From G963676655 sp963676655 (lineage in GTDB: Bacteria; Verrucomicrobiota; Lentisphaeria; Victivallales; Victivallaceae), in assembly GCA_963676655.2 (NCBI GenBank), contig CAXXKX010000003.1, positions 2,542,001 through 2,606,000 on the forward strand: a stretch of 64,000 nucleotides of DNA. The letters run 5' to 3'. A model generated the notes under the pieces. That model saw only the letters and a list, made by a program, of their open reading frames with translations, was not told where the DNA came from and ran no database searches. Shown one piece after another: positions 9,406 through 18,203 of this stretch; position 1 is the stretch's first letter; every line of letters starts with the position of its first letter. The position numbers and the translations under genes are program-made.

Positions 9406-9935
9406 TTTTGCACCCACGTATCATGATTAAAGTCAAGTTCTTTGTAGTGTCTGATGCAGACAATGTTATTTTCAAATGTCCTGTAGCAACTGAAACAAAG
9501 CGGGATTTTGCATATCGCGCAAAACTCAATTTTGTCGGTCAGTCTGCCACACTGACCACCGCCGTGTAATTCATCAGGCTTTATCAATCGTCCATCCGCA
9601 CTGGTCATCAGGGCATCGCTTTTATCTGAAATCAAGCCATCCTCAGTAAAAGATTCGTGACTATATGAGGAGGGTATATTTCCCCCGGATGATTGACCGA
9701 ATACCCGGACGGATTGTTGCGACTGTGTACAAGTTTCCGCCGCGAATTCATTCTGAATAATCTGCTCCTGGAAATTACGCGGCCCGGTTTGCGGTGATTC
9801 TTGGACTGGAACTGCATCCACTCTTTGCGCGGTTGCCTGTGGTTGTACAACTGCCGGTGGATTGAAATTCCCCTGTTTCCAGGCCCTAAAACCAGCGGAG
9901 AACGCATTCTTAAATTTCCTGAAAAAAGTTTTCAT
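9402..9935 (-). CDS. Small protein with C-terminal zinc-binding Cys/His cluster
   Basis: A 177-residue protein with a basic N-terminus, a Gln/Pro/Ser-rich low-complexity middle (residues ~25-110) and a C-terminal Cys-His cluster (EFCAICKIPLCFSCYRTF, then NNIVCIRHYKEL) resembling a B-box or short zinc ribbon. No membrane segment. The start has GAGGTGAAAC-ATG upstream. The stop overlaps the ATG of the HerA-like ATPase gene (ATGA), so the two are coupled; the protein is likely an adaptor for that ATPase. No specific family recognised. Confidence 0.65.
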   Translation of the reverse strand: MKTFFRKFKNAFSAGFRAWKQGNFNPPAVVQPQATAQRVDAVPVQESPQTGPRNFQEQIIQNEFAAETCTQSQQSVRVFGQSSGGNIPSSYSHESFTEDGLISDKSDALMTSADGRLIKPDELHGGGQCGRLTDKIEFCAICKIPLCFSCYRTFENNIVCIRHYKELDFNHDTWVQK

Positions 9936-9938
9936 GTT

Positions 9939-10358
9939 TCACCTCGCGATTAAAACGATTATTTGAATTATCAGTAGCAATAACTCTACCCCGTAAACAA
10001 CTTTGCACGCGATAACTTGATAACCTTTGCGCCGAACAAGAAAACGCACGGCTACATAGGGCAACAGTAAACATCCGCAAAATGTGAATATCAGCAATGA
10101 TGTCCGCTGATTATCGGTCAATTCATATAGCTTGGCAAGCGGAACTGCCAGACCAGTAATCGCCGCGGCAAGAAATGCCGCGATCTGTAAAGGCAAAGTA
10201 TCCCGTAGTCCTTTTTGCGCAAGCTCCCGGAGTCCTTGGCCGAAGCCAATGCAAAGCAGGCAGATAATCACACACCTTGTGAAAAGAGCCGTAAACTCAA
10301 TGGGTAATTCTCCCATCCATCCCCAGAACTTAATTGAAATCCAGCGAATAATGTCCAT
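9939..10358 (-). CDS. Small integral membrane protein, unknown family
   Basis: A 139-residue protein with about four hydrophobic spans (ALFTRCVIICLLCIGFG, IAAFLAAAITGLAVPLA, LLIFTFCGCLLLPYVAV, VELLLLIIQIIVLIA). No motif identifies it. It lies 3 bp upstream of the zinc-cluster protein gene on the same strand and is probably the first gene of the three-gene set ending with the HerA-like ATPase, so it may anchor that ATPase at the membrane. It is the last gene of the island-like stretch before the gene-free 10359-10532 gap, where the style of ribosome-binding sites and the base composition change. Confidence 0.6.
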   Translation of the reverse strand: MDIIRWISIKFWGWMGELPIEFTALFTRCVIICLLCIGFGQGLRELAQKGLRDTLPLQIAAFLAAAITGLAVPLAKLYELTDNQRTSLLIFTFCGCLLLPYVAVRFLVRRKGYQVIACKVVYGVELLLLIIQIIVLIAR

Positions 10359-10532
10359 TTTTCTTCTCCATTTTAAGTTTTCAATACGAAAAGGCTTATA
10401 TTGAAAACAATTTTTGGGAAGAAAACTTGATGAAAGATAAGAATAAGCTCAGAATACAATTCCCCATTGGAGAATATGAATAAAAAATAGATTTCTTTTG
10501 TTTGTCAATAATCTCCAAGTATATGGGATTTA

Positions 10533-12293
10533 TTAATGTGCTTCAAATTCAACATGGCTACCGTCAGGTTGAATTGATTTTATTTTATAGGATTTACCTT
10601 CTGAATATAAAACTTGCCTTGAAGAAGATCTTAATAACTTTTCGTTTGAGTTGTTGCCTTTGAGCATTACAAAAGTATTATCCATCTTTGAATAATCGGC
10701 ATCAATATCACTATCTAATATTGATACATCGTATATCAACTCCCCAATTTGAATTTTTCCGGTCCTCATGCAACATGTTCTATATAAAAGCTTTTTAGAA
10801 TGTTCTGAATATCTAAACTCAACGCAATATTTCCTTGGTTTACATTTATCGTATTTGATAAGAAGAATGACCGGAGTCCATTTAGTAATTTCCAGAGAAG
10901 GCTTATCAATAAAATCCACATCATCATCAACAGCAATTCTCGCTTTTGTTTTTTTTCCTTTTTCTATTACAAGGTTGATTGAGTTGTATTTGCCTATGCT
11001 TAGCTTGGCATAAAGTCGTTTTAATTTTGATGGGGGGATATCCCAAAATGCTCCAGGGGGATTTTCTGATAATTTCAAAGTGTGATAGCTTACTGTAATA
11101 TTTTTTATTTGGGCATATTCTAAAAAATCAACTTTTTCACTTAGATAATTATTTATCAATTTTAATGCCATATTTTGTTTATTTTTAAATAGAGTTTCCG
11201 AGAATTTTGATGCAAAGTCATCAAGTTGTCTCTTTAGAGCACGGTCTTGACTTTGTCCGGCTTCTCTTGTTGTCAGTTGTTTTTTGATATATTGGTTATC
11301 AATATCATCATCAATTAGCGATGCGTTGCGTAATATTTTGAAAAAAACAATTCTGGCCTGTTTTTCCTTTTCATTATTATGACGAGAGCCAGTTATTAAA
11401 ATAATTTCATCTTTCAATTTTCCATTTACTTTTTTAAAAAATGTCTCTGCTTTTTTAGGGTAATTACTATTGTATGCTTCAAGTCCAAGGTAAAGGGCTT
11501 TACTATTTTGACTGAGAAAACTTAGTCTTTTATCTTTTTCTGTATCAGCAACATCAGATACTCTGATTTTTTTCTTTTTCCCAGCATGAATAATTTGCAA
11601 AAAGCACCCAGATACACCAGTCAGCTTTGCGCTGTATGTACTGCCATTTTTCATAGAGAACATTATCAAGCCACCTATGTCGTTTTTGAATGTTGCCGCA
11701 GTGTTTACTTCGACTTGTCTCAACTCCTCAACGGGGAGTTTTATATCGGGCGGAACGGGTGGTGGGTATTTTTCCAAAAAGCGATACGCTCCATTATAAT
11801 CCCTTTTTAATAGACAGCGAGCAATTGATCTGATAGCTTCCTTTTTTTGAGCTTCTATTTGTGTTTTGTACTTTGATAAGTAGCCTTTACTCATTATTGA
11901 CCTGAAATATTGCGTGTCTTTTGCAAATTTTCCTTGATAATTTGTCAGGTATTGATATGCGTTGAAAAGTTGACCTGATTGTGCTAATCCCTGAGCATGG
12001 AGTTTTATTTTTCGTTGTTCGATGGAAAGTTCTCTCAGATATTTTTTTCGAGCTTCCTTTTTTTTGAATGCCAACAATTTTGCTTCACGTTCACGCTTTT
12101 CAGCAAGAACTTTTTCAGTAAGCAGCTTTTCTTTTTCTCTCTTGGATTCAAAATATCCTGATACGTTATCTACAATAATGGCTATTGATATAAGGCAGAC
12201 AAGAACAGATGCCCAAAATAAAAAATTTATGACTAGAATTTTTTTACGGTGCCTATGAGGAGGCGGTGTATTACTGTTTTCAGGAGAAATCAT
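10533..12293 (-). CDS. Membrane-anchored coiled-coil protein, unknown function
   Basis: A 586-residue protein with a short Pro/His-rich cytoplasmic N-terminus, one membrane span (residues ~20-45, VINFLFWASVLVCLISIAII) and then a strongly charged helical segment (residues ~50-110, Lys/Glu/Arg repeats) likely to form a coiled coil. The remainder has short helical and beta segments and no recognised domain. Topology predicts most of the protein in the periplasm. Its ATG overlaps the stop of the upstream TPR gene (TAATG), so both are made together. Very Lys-rich and encoded by AT-rich DNA like the rest of this locus. Confidence 0.75.
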   Translation of the reverse strand: MISPENSNTPPPHRHRKKILVINFLFWASVLVCLISIAIIVDNVSGYFESKREKEKLLTEKVLAEKREREAKLLAFKKKEARKKYLRELSIEQRKIKLHAQGLAQSGQLFNAYQYLTNYQGKFAKDTQYFRSIMSKGYLSKYKTQIEAQKKEAIRSIARCLLKRDYNGAYRFLEKYPPPVPPDIKLPVEELRQVEVNTAATFKNDIGGLIMFSMKNGSTYSAKLTGVSGCFLQIIHAGKKKKIRVSDVADTEKDKRLSFLSQNSKALYLGLEAYNSNYPKKAETFFKKVNGKLKDEIILITGSRHNNEKEKQARIVFFKILRNASLIDDDIDNQYIKKQLTTREAGQSQDRALKRQLDDFASKFSETLFKNKQNMALKLINNYLSEKVDFLEYAQIKNITVSYHTLKLSENPPGAFWDIPPSKLKRLYAKLSIGKYNSINLVIEKGKKTKARIAVDDDVDFIDKPSLEITKWTPVILLIKYDKCKPRKYCVEFRYSEHSKKLLYRTCCMRTGKIQIGELIYDVSILDSDIDADYSKMDNTFVMLKGNNSNEKLLRSSSRQVLYSEGKSYKIKSIQPDGSHVEFEAH

Positions 12294-14443
12294 TATTTCT
12301 TCCCTAATAGATAATCAAAGTTATACATTAAAGACTTATTGAAAAGAATAGGGGCCCGAACAAAACAAATCTCATCTCCAACCGCGTTGGGCGGGGAGGG
12401 TTCTTCTGGCTCCAGATTCATCCAGACATTTCTTACGATTTGGCAGTTATTGCTTGGTACAAATTTAATCTGATATAATACAATATCTGAGGGATTTAAT
12501 TCGGCTCGAATTCTTTTCCAGTCAACTTTTGTTGGAATAATAACAACTCTGCGATGCAGTACAACTCTACCTGCGCCGAACGTTGTAATTGCCACTGGAA
12601 ATTTTGATTTCTCTTTTGATGAAAGTTTTTCTATTGCGGCCTTCAGGGTGCCTGCTGTCTGAGATATGGGATATCGTCTATAGCTGGTTTTGAGTTTTTT
12701 ACATGCCTCAATACATGTTTCCCTGTCTCCATGATTAGCCGCTGCAATTGCCATTGACAAAAGAGCTTTGGGGGCAACCGGATTACGGCGCTCCTCTCCT
12801 AGAAGTTTAAATTCTTTTAATGCTTTTCCATAAGTACCTTTATTTTTGGCCCAGATACAAGCTCGGAGATACTTTGCATTCATAAAAGCGTCTGTTTTGT
12901 TCAACAAATTAACTTTTTCCATGTTGTCTATTAGCTTTACTGCATCTGTTATTTTTCGCCTTGAAATTAGACAATGAACTAATCCCAATCTTGCTGCTGC
13001 TGCATCATAAGGAAGCCTATGAATATTGGCATGCCTAACAACGGTTGTAAACATTTTTTCGGCCTGGTCTTTATCATCGCAAAGATAATAAAAGCAAGCC
13101 AGACGTATATGATTGGCAAATTTTTTATTTTTTTTATCAACATCCTTGGGGACGAGATAACTGCCCTCAGCTATTCCAGTAATTAAATTGCTTATAGCAT
13201 TTCTATCCGAGATGATTTGCATATTTGTAACTTCTTTTGCATTGGAGAAGATTTTTGCGGCAAGTTTTGGTCTACGTCTTTCTCCAAGTAAAAAACCATA
13301 TAACAACTCTCCCTTCATCTTTAAATTTGGCATGTACCAAGGAGAAGTCAAACGGTTATTTATTGTCCCAGGATACCTTGCAGTGGGTATTATATTTCCA
13401 CAACTGTCATTTTTTAAAAAAGTTTTTGGGGCTGTATCAATAATTTCACTTTTGAGAGCATCATTAATATTCTCAAGAGTGGGCCTATTGTGTGAAGTGT
13501 CTTGCGTTTCCTTTTCCACTGTTTTAGCCCATTGTCTAAGTCTCTCCGTAACCTTTAAGGCATTATTTGTTCCGCCGTTTAAGTATAAAGAAACAGCAAT
13601 ATTATAAAGCATTTCTCCTCGATATAATCCATAAGGAGATGCTTTGAACAGTTTGTTGATAATTTTGCAGGCTTCCTTGAGGTTATTCTCCGCAATAAAA
13701 CACTCCGCAGTGTAACATCCTGCGGCCTCCTTTAGCGTTCCCTCTTTTATTTTGCCATACAATTCTCGAGCTTTTTCATATTGCTTTTTAAAATGAGCTT
13801 CCCTTGCTTTACGGTAGATTGCAAAGTCCATCCCATAGGTTTTAATATCGTAAGCTTCCCGGGCCTCATAGAAAAGTTGTAATGCATCTTTCTGGATTTC
13901 CTTAAGATTTTTGAATTCAATGTCCGATAACTTGAAATCAGCTAGACCTTTAGGTTTTTGTTCAACTTGTGTATGGAATATAGTTCGGCACGATGCCATG
14001 CATTTACGATATAATTCCTTCTTCATCTCAATTTTTGCACGAATCCACAGAGCTGGTAAATAAAGATGAATACCACTTGTTTTTGAATAATAAGTTGTTT
14101 CTTTCTGAGCATCTTTATATTTTTTACTACAAAGAAATGCTGTTGCTCTGACAAGATGCCAGTCATGGGGCTTGTCATATTCAATTGAATCTATAATTTT
14201 TAATGCATCAATATAATTTCCCAGATTAATTTGACATTTTGCATTTAAAAGTTTGAGTTTTGCATGCAACTTTGGAGAATTTTTGAAATGAGATTCTGAT
14301 TTTTTGATTAAAGTTATAGCCTTCTGCCAGCGTTTTGCTTCCATGTATTTTTCGATCGGAGCTGTTTCATGGTCAAACAATGCCTCAGCGTTAATTGCGA
14401 GGCAACTCAGAAATAATGACACTGTTAATAATATATGCTTCAT
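12293..14443 (-). CDS. Secreted TPR-repeat protein
   Basis: A 716-residue protein with an N-terminal signal peptide (ILLTVSLFLSCLAINAEA) and helical pairs of TPR type along most of its length, for example YMEAKRWQKAITLIKKSE, AREAHFKKQYEKARELYGKI and AKNKGTYGKALKEFKLLG. TPR arrays act as protein-protein scaffolds. The last ~110 residues are beta-rich and unrecognised. It lies 20 bp downstream of the DUF1573-thioredoxin gene and is coupled to the next gene by TAATG. It is one of several large periplasmic helical-repeat proteins in this locus (others at 26499, 34773 and 44086). Confidence 0.8.
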   Translation of the reverse strand: MKHILLTVSLFLSCLAINAEALFDHETAPIEKYMEAKRWQKAITLIKKSESHFKNSPKLHAKLKLLNAKCQINLGNYIDALKIIDSIEYDKPHDWHLVRATAFLCSKKYKDAQKETTYYSKTSGIHLYLPALWIRAKIEMKKELYRKCMASCRTIFHTQVEQKPKGLADFKLSDIEFKNLKEIQKDALQLFYEAREAYDIKTYGMDFAIYRKAREAHFKKQYEKARELYGKIKEGTLKEAAGCYTAECFIAENNLKEACKIINKLFKASPYGLYRGEMLYNIAVSLYLNGGTNNALKVTERLRQWAKTVEKETQDTSHNRPTLENINDALKSEIIDTAPKTFLKNDSCGNIIPTARYPGTINNRLTSPWYMPNLKMKGELLYGFLLGERRRPKLAAKIFSNAKEVTNMQIISDRNAISNLITGIAEGSYLVPKDVDKKNKKFANHIRLACFYYLCDDKDQAEKMFTTVVRHANIHRLPYDAAAARLGLVHCLISRRKITDAVKLIDNMEKVNLLNKTDAFMNAKYLRACIWAKNKGTYGKALKEFKLLGEERRNPVAPKALLSMAIAAANHGDRETCIEACKKLKTSYRRYPISQTAGTLKAAIEKLSSKEKSKFPVAITTFGAGRVVLHRRVVIIPTKVDWKRIRAELNPSDIVLYQIKFVPSNNCQIVRNVWMNLEPEEPSPPNAVGDEICFVRAPILFNKSLMYNFDYLLGKK

Positions 14444-14463
14444 TGTTCCCCTCTTGAATGTTT

Positions 14464-15270
14464 TTATATGTTTTTATTTAGCAATTGATTTTTAATTATG
14501 GCACTTCCATAAAACAGCTTACTCTTCCAAAAAAGAACTGGCGGGTCCTTGGGTTTTATAATATTAAACCTTTTTTCAAGCCCCATAAGCAGTAGAAGTC
14601 CATCTTTATTGTTTAGATTTACTTCAACTATCTTATCCGGATAATTAAATACTTTTGGAAAAATAATTTTTTTTAAATAATTACATTGCGCGCAATTTTT
14701 TCCTCCAAATATCCAGGCAATGGCACCAGCATATCGTTTGTCATTGACCTTGCCTCCATTATACTTAATATAAGTTACAGATTCAACGTTATTTAACGCA
14801 GCCTTGGATATCCATTCATCCGTCTTGTTTTGAACTTGCGCAATATCGCCAGCAATAAATGATATTGGGATAAATAATATTTTATGCGAAGAACCATATT
14901 TGATCGTCAAAGGAAAGTGCTTGTATATGCGTCCGGAATATCCATCTGGTAATATCCTTAGTGTTAATTTTTCTGTTTTTCCGGGGGCGATGTTTGAGGG
15001 CATAGATTTAACAATCAAGCATGGACAGGGAGAACGCCATGTTTTGATGGAAATATTCTTAAATGCTTTATTTGACATTTTTATAGCGACGTCTTGTTGC
15101 TTTGAAAAATTTCCAAGATTAACTGATTTCCCTTTATTAATCTGAATATATGGCACTTCCTTTGTGTCGACATGAAACGATAGCAAGTTCTCTGCCGGGA
15201 CCTTGCTTGTTTCTGATAGCAATGTTAATATTATTGTTAACAAATAGTTATGTTTATTTAGATTGAGCAT
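14464..15270 (-). CDS. Exported DUF1573-like Ig domain fused to thioredoxin-like domain
   Basis: A 268-residue protein. The hydrophobic N-terminus (YLLTIILTLLSETSKVPA) looks like a signal peptide. Residues ~45-140 resemble the DUF1573/Ig-like fold: VNLGNFSKQQDVAIKMSNKA, then SPCPCLIVKS and the IAPGKTEKLTLRI strand. The C-terminal part is thioredoxin-like, with a redox-type FGGKNCAQCNYLKKIIF (C-x-x-C) and a cis-Pro-like KDPPVLFW. It probably handles thiols in the periplasm. It heads the minus-strand operon and diverges, across 186 bp, from the Cys-Asp peptide gene, which suggests a shared control region. A separate DUF1573 protein lies at 41672 next to a thioredoxin-CcdA fusion. Confidence 0.72.
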   Translation of the reverse strand: MLNLNKHNYLLTIILTLLSETSKVPAENLLSFHVDTKEVPYIQINKGKSVNLGNFSKQQDVAIKMSNKAFKNISIKTWRSPCPCLIVKSMPSNIAPGKTEKLTLRILPDGYSGRIYKHFPLTIKYGSSHKILFIPISFIAGDIAQVQNKTDEWISKAALNNVESVTYIKYNGGKVNDKRYAGAIAWIFGGKNCAQCNYLKKIIFPKVFNYPDKIVEVNLNNKDGLLLLMGLEKRFNIIKPKDPPVLFWKSKLFYGSAIIKNQLLNKNI

Positions 15271-15456
15271 TGTAATCGTTTTTTATGCTTTTTTATAAAA
15301 CTTCAGTCTATTTATCTTATTGTCTTTTTTACATGAAAATATATTTAAAAAAAAATTTTTCAAGTCTTGATTTTTTTTTAATGTCAATTATTGTAACATT
15401 ATAGATATTTTTTTCTTGAGATGAAAAATAAATCATTGGAATAAGGAGGGTCAGTT

Positions 15457-15636
15457 ATGGCTTCAAAAGTAGTTACAAATTACTGGACAATTGGAATTGG
15501 GATTGTAATCGCAACATTAATCCTCATTGCTGTAATGCTTGCAAGTAATGTGCAAGCAGAAGACGGAGGAGCAGGTACTTCGTCAACGGGATGCGATGGT
15601 AGTGGAAGTGGCGTTTGCAATCCGGACGGATGTTAA
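15457..15636 (+). CDS. 59-residue exported Cys-Asp peptide, candidate modified-peptide precursor
   Basis: A short gene with a strong ribosome-binding site (AAGGAGGG at 15443-15450) and ATG 7 bp later. The peptide has a short polar N-terminus, one long hydrophobic span (residues ~11-30, TIGIGIVIATLILIAVMLAS), a possible signal-peptidase site at NVQA-ED, and a Gly/Ser tail carrying GCDGSGSGVCNPDGC with three Cys and a Cys-Asp pair. It stops 13 bp before the first YD-repeat gene and is the first gene of the plus-strand run. The CD motif links it to the large Tat-exported CD-repeat proteins, but it has no twin-arginine signal. It could be a small modified peptide or a membrane-anchored subunit. 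Confidence 0.7.
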   Translation: MASKVVTNYWTIGIGIVIATLILIAVMLASNVQAEDGGAGTSSTGCDGSGSGVCNPDGC

Positions 15637-15649
15637 TTTTTTTATTAAC

Positions 15650-18202
15650 ATGTGTATTATAATTATTTATGTCGCATTTATGGCTTTATTTACTATAAAT
15701 GCAAATGCTTTTTCTACTCCTTTATTACCAGAGCCTTACCAGTTTCCGCAAACTCCTAAACAGGGAAACGTTAAGTGTAGAAATTGTGGGGAAGGAGAAA
15801 AGCCCCATATTGATAGGTTTTGTTATGCTGTAGCGCATATCAACCTTTTTGAAGAAAATCAAGCTCCCAATAATGATTTGTTGTCAGTTTATATTGGAGA
15901 GCCTGCGCCGTTTTCTCCTGAAAACAGGTATATGATTCATCCTCCTGGGACTCCAGGTGCTATAAATGATTACTTAATGGCAGAACTTGGAAGGTGGAAA
16001 GTTTTATTCAAAGCAAAAATGGATGAAATTGGCTCTGTGTCTTTCTTTGCGACAAATGTTCCTGGATATGCATTGAAGCGAGATGGCGACTTCCTTGTAA
16101 TAACGAATTTTAATACATTATGTGAATATTATTTTACCAGTATTGATGCAGGAAAAAGCTGGAAACTTGTTAAGTTAGCCTCTTTAGGGCGTGCGAATTA
16201 TTTTATCAAGTGTGAGTATGATAGTGAAGGCTATATGAAACGTTTGATAATGCCTGGTGGAAATTCGTATAAATTCTTGTACAAATATGGACAAATTAAT
16301 AAAATTTTATCTCCAAATAACGCATTAACAATTTTTTATTGGGATGAATCAGGTTTTATTCGTAGAATTAAAACTGTATTAACAAAGCATCACCCATTCT
16401 ATAAAGTTTCGATGAAATTGCGCCAAAATATAGATCGGGAAACCAGACTTCCTGTTGCTAGGGACATCCATGTAACAAGTACTATGGATGGTCATTTGGA
16501 AAGCCTCACTAATACTGCAGGAGAGCGTTTTACTTCGGAATATCTTCTTGATCAGCAGAAGAATAAAAAAATAACGACTGGTATATTGACAAACCCTAAC
16601 GGGCGACGAGATTATCGTACGAACCAAACATTGGGGGGAAAAAGGGAAGCTGAAAAGGGCGCCGTTGAAAAAAAAGGTGGCGAAGATGTTTTTTTGCCCT
16701 ACCAGAAATTGCGATATGCTTCATCAAATGGAAGTATGTATATCATATCTTCAAAGGGGCTAAAGAGAAAGCGAGCTCATAGTTCTTTGGCTGTAGTAGA
16801 GACGGAGGACCAGCTTGGAAATAAAACTCGCTATAAATACAATGAGCTGTGGCTCCGAACTCAAAAAATTAATCCGGATGGAAGCGTCTTAAAAAAAGAA
16901 TATGATGATGCTGGACGGATCACTAAAGAAATTGATGAATGTAACAGGATAAAAATATATAAAAGAAATAAACAAGGCTTGATAACTGAGTTCCACTATG
17001 GCGATAATGTAACAAAGTATGAATACAACACCGATGGGTATCCTTCAAAAACGATTACCCCGGATGGCTTGATCCATATGTTTGAGTGGGATAAGCATGG
17101 AAGAATGGTTGCTTATACTCAGCCTGATGGCGTTAAAACAACATATTCATATTGGGGAGGATTGGATTTTATATCTAAAAAAACTGTATTTGATAACTTA
17201 GGTAAAGAGAGTAGTAATAACAGCTTTTACTACGATGTCAAAGGTCGACTAATTAGGATTTATTATCAAGATAAGACCTATGATGCATATTGGTATAACT
17301 GTTGTAATATGATTGCTCATAGATACAGAAATGGAAAAGTTGCAAAATATACATATGATGCGAGTCAAAAGTTGACGAAAGTGACAATAAATAATAAGAT
17401 TGTATTCCAGGCTTTATATGATAAATATGGTCGCTTGCTCAAAAAGAAGCGAGCAAATGGAACTTGGGAACTCCGTAAGTACGATAAGGATTGGCATACC
17501 GCTGCAAGAAAAACTCCTGATAATAAAATAAGGCAATACTTCCGTAATGCTGCGGGATGGGTTACAAAGACAAAGACAAACAAAGGAACCGAGGCTTTAT
17601 ACGAATATAATTACAAGAGAAAAATTACATCCATTAGAGGAACTGAAACCCCTTGGCGCGATTATAACTATGACGGAACAGGTAACCTTGTAAGTACAGC
17701 TTATTACGGGATGCCTACAACTGCAACAAGCCATCTTGCAAGAAAAATTCAATATGAGTATGATAACTTGAATAGAAAAGTTAAAACAACTTTTCCCGAT
17801 GGAAGTGTTGAACAAAATGTTTACAAGGAAGGATCTGATCAACTTGAATATGTTAGAAAAAACAATATTTATACTTTTTATACATACAATGACAAGGGGC
17901 AGGTGCATTCAATTTCGGTTGTAACAAAAAAAGAGTTGGATGCTGCTTTGACCAAGACTGAAAAACGAGCTTTGATTGATTCAAAAGTTACTGAAATTAT
18001 GAAATATGATTCTTTGGGACGCTTGGAAAGAAAACTTGACGTGAATGGCTATATTTTGGCTTTATATGTTTACTCGGGAACAGCGAACACTGCCTCTCTT
18101 ATGATTGAGCCGATTTCTGAACAATTCGGAGCGTTGATACGACTTAAGAAAGGGCGGAAGAAGTTCATAAAATATGTTAAACTTGATAAGTATATTACAT
18201 AA
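15650..18202 (+). CDS. Secreted YD-repeat (RHS-like) protein
   Basis: An 850-residue protein. I chose ATG 15650, which gives a signal peptide (MCIIIIYVAFMALFTINANA); upstream codons in frame overlap the Cys-Asp peptide gene. From about residue 180 on it is a chain of YD repeats (for example YKYNELWLRTQKINPDG, YNTDGYPSKTITPDG, YDDAGRITKE, YDKYGRLLKKKRANG), the beta-spiral that forms RHS/teneurin shells. The usual C-terminal RHS core motif is absent here but occurs in the next gene, starting 1 bp after this stop. The two proteins may form one shell. No toxin domain is visible. Confidence 0.85.
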   Translation: MCIIIIYVAFMALFTINANAFSTPLLPEPYQFPQTPKQGNVKCRNCGEGEKPHIDRFCYAVAHINLFEENQAPNNDLLSVYIGEPAPFSPENRYMIHPPGTPGAINDYLMAELGRWKVLFKAKMDEIGSVSFFATNVPGYALKRDGDFLVITNFNTLCEYYFTSIDAGKSWKLVKLASLGRANYFIKCEYDSEGYMKRLIMPGGNSYKFLYKYGQINKILSPNNALTIFYWDESGFIRRIKTVLTKHHPFYKVSMKLRQNIDRETRLPVARDIHVTSTMDGHLESLTNTAGERFTSEYLLDQQKNKKITTGILTNPNGRRDYRTNQTLGGKREAEKGAVEKKGGEDVFLPYQKLRYASSNGSMYIISSKGLKRKRAHSSLAVVETEDQLGNKTRYKYNELWLRTQKINPDGSVLKKEYDDAGRITKEIDECNRIKIYKRNKQGLITEFHYGDNVTKYEYNTDGYPSKTITPDGLIHMFEWDKHGRMVAYTQPDGVKTTYSYWGGLDFISKKTVFDNLGKESSNNSFYYDVKGRLIRIYYQDKTYDAYWYNCCNMIAHRYRNGKVAKYTYDASQKLTKVTINNKIVFQALYDKYGRLLKKKRANGTWELRKYDKDWHTAARKTPDNKIRQYFRNAAGWVTKTKTNKGTEALYEYNYKRKITSIRGTETPWRDYNYDGTGNLVSTAYYGMPTTATSHLARKIQYEYDNLNRKVKTTFPDGSVEQNVYKEGSDQLEYVRKNNIYTFYTYNDKGQVHSISVVTKKELDAALTKTEKRALIDSKVTEIMKYDSLGRLERKLDVNGYILALYVYSGTANTASLMIEPISEQFGALIRLKKGRKKFIKYVKLDKYIT

Positions 18203-18203
18203 G

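Noticed and set aside
15539..15649. Longer N-terminus for the first YD-repeat protein from an upstream TTG
   Set aside because: It would overlap the well-supported Cys-Asp peptide gene in another frame and would hide the clear signal peptide that begins at 15650.
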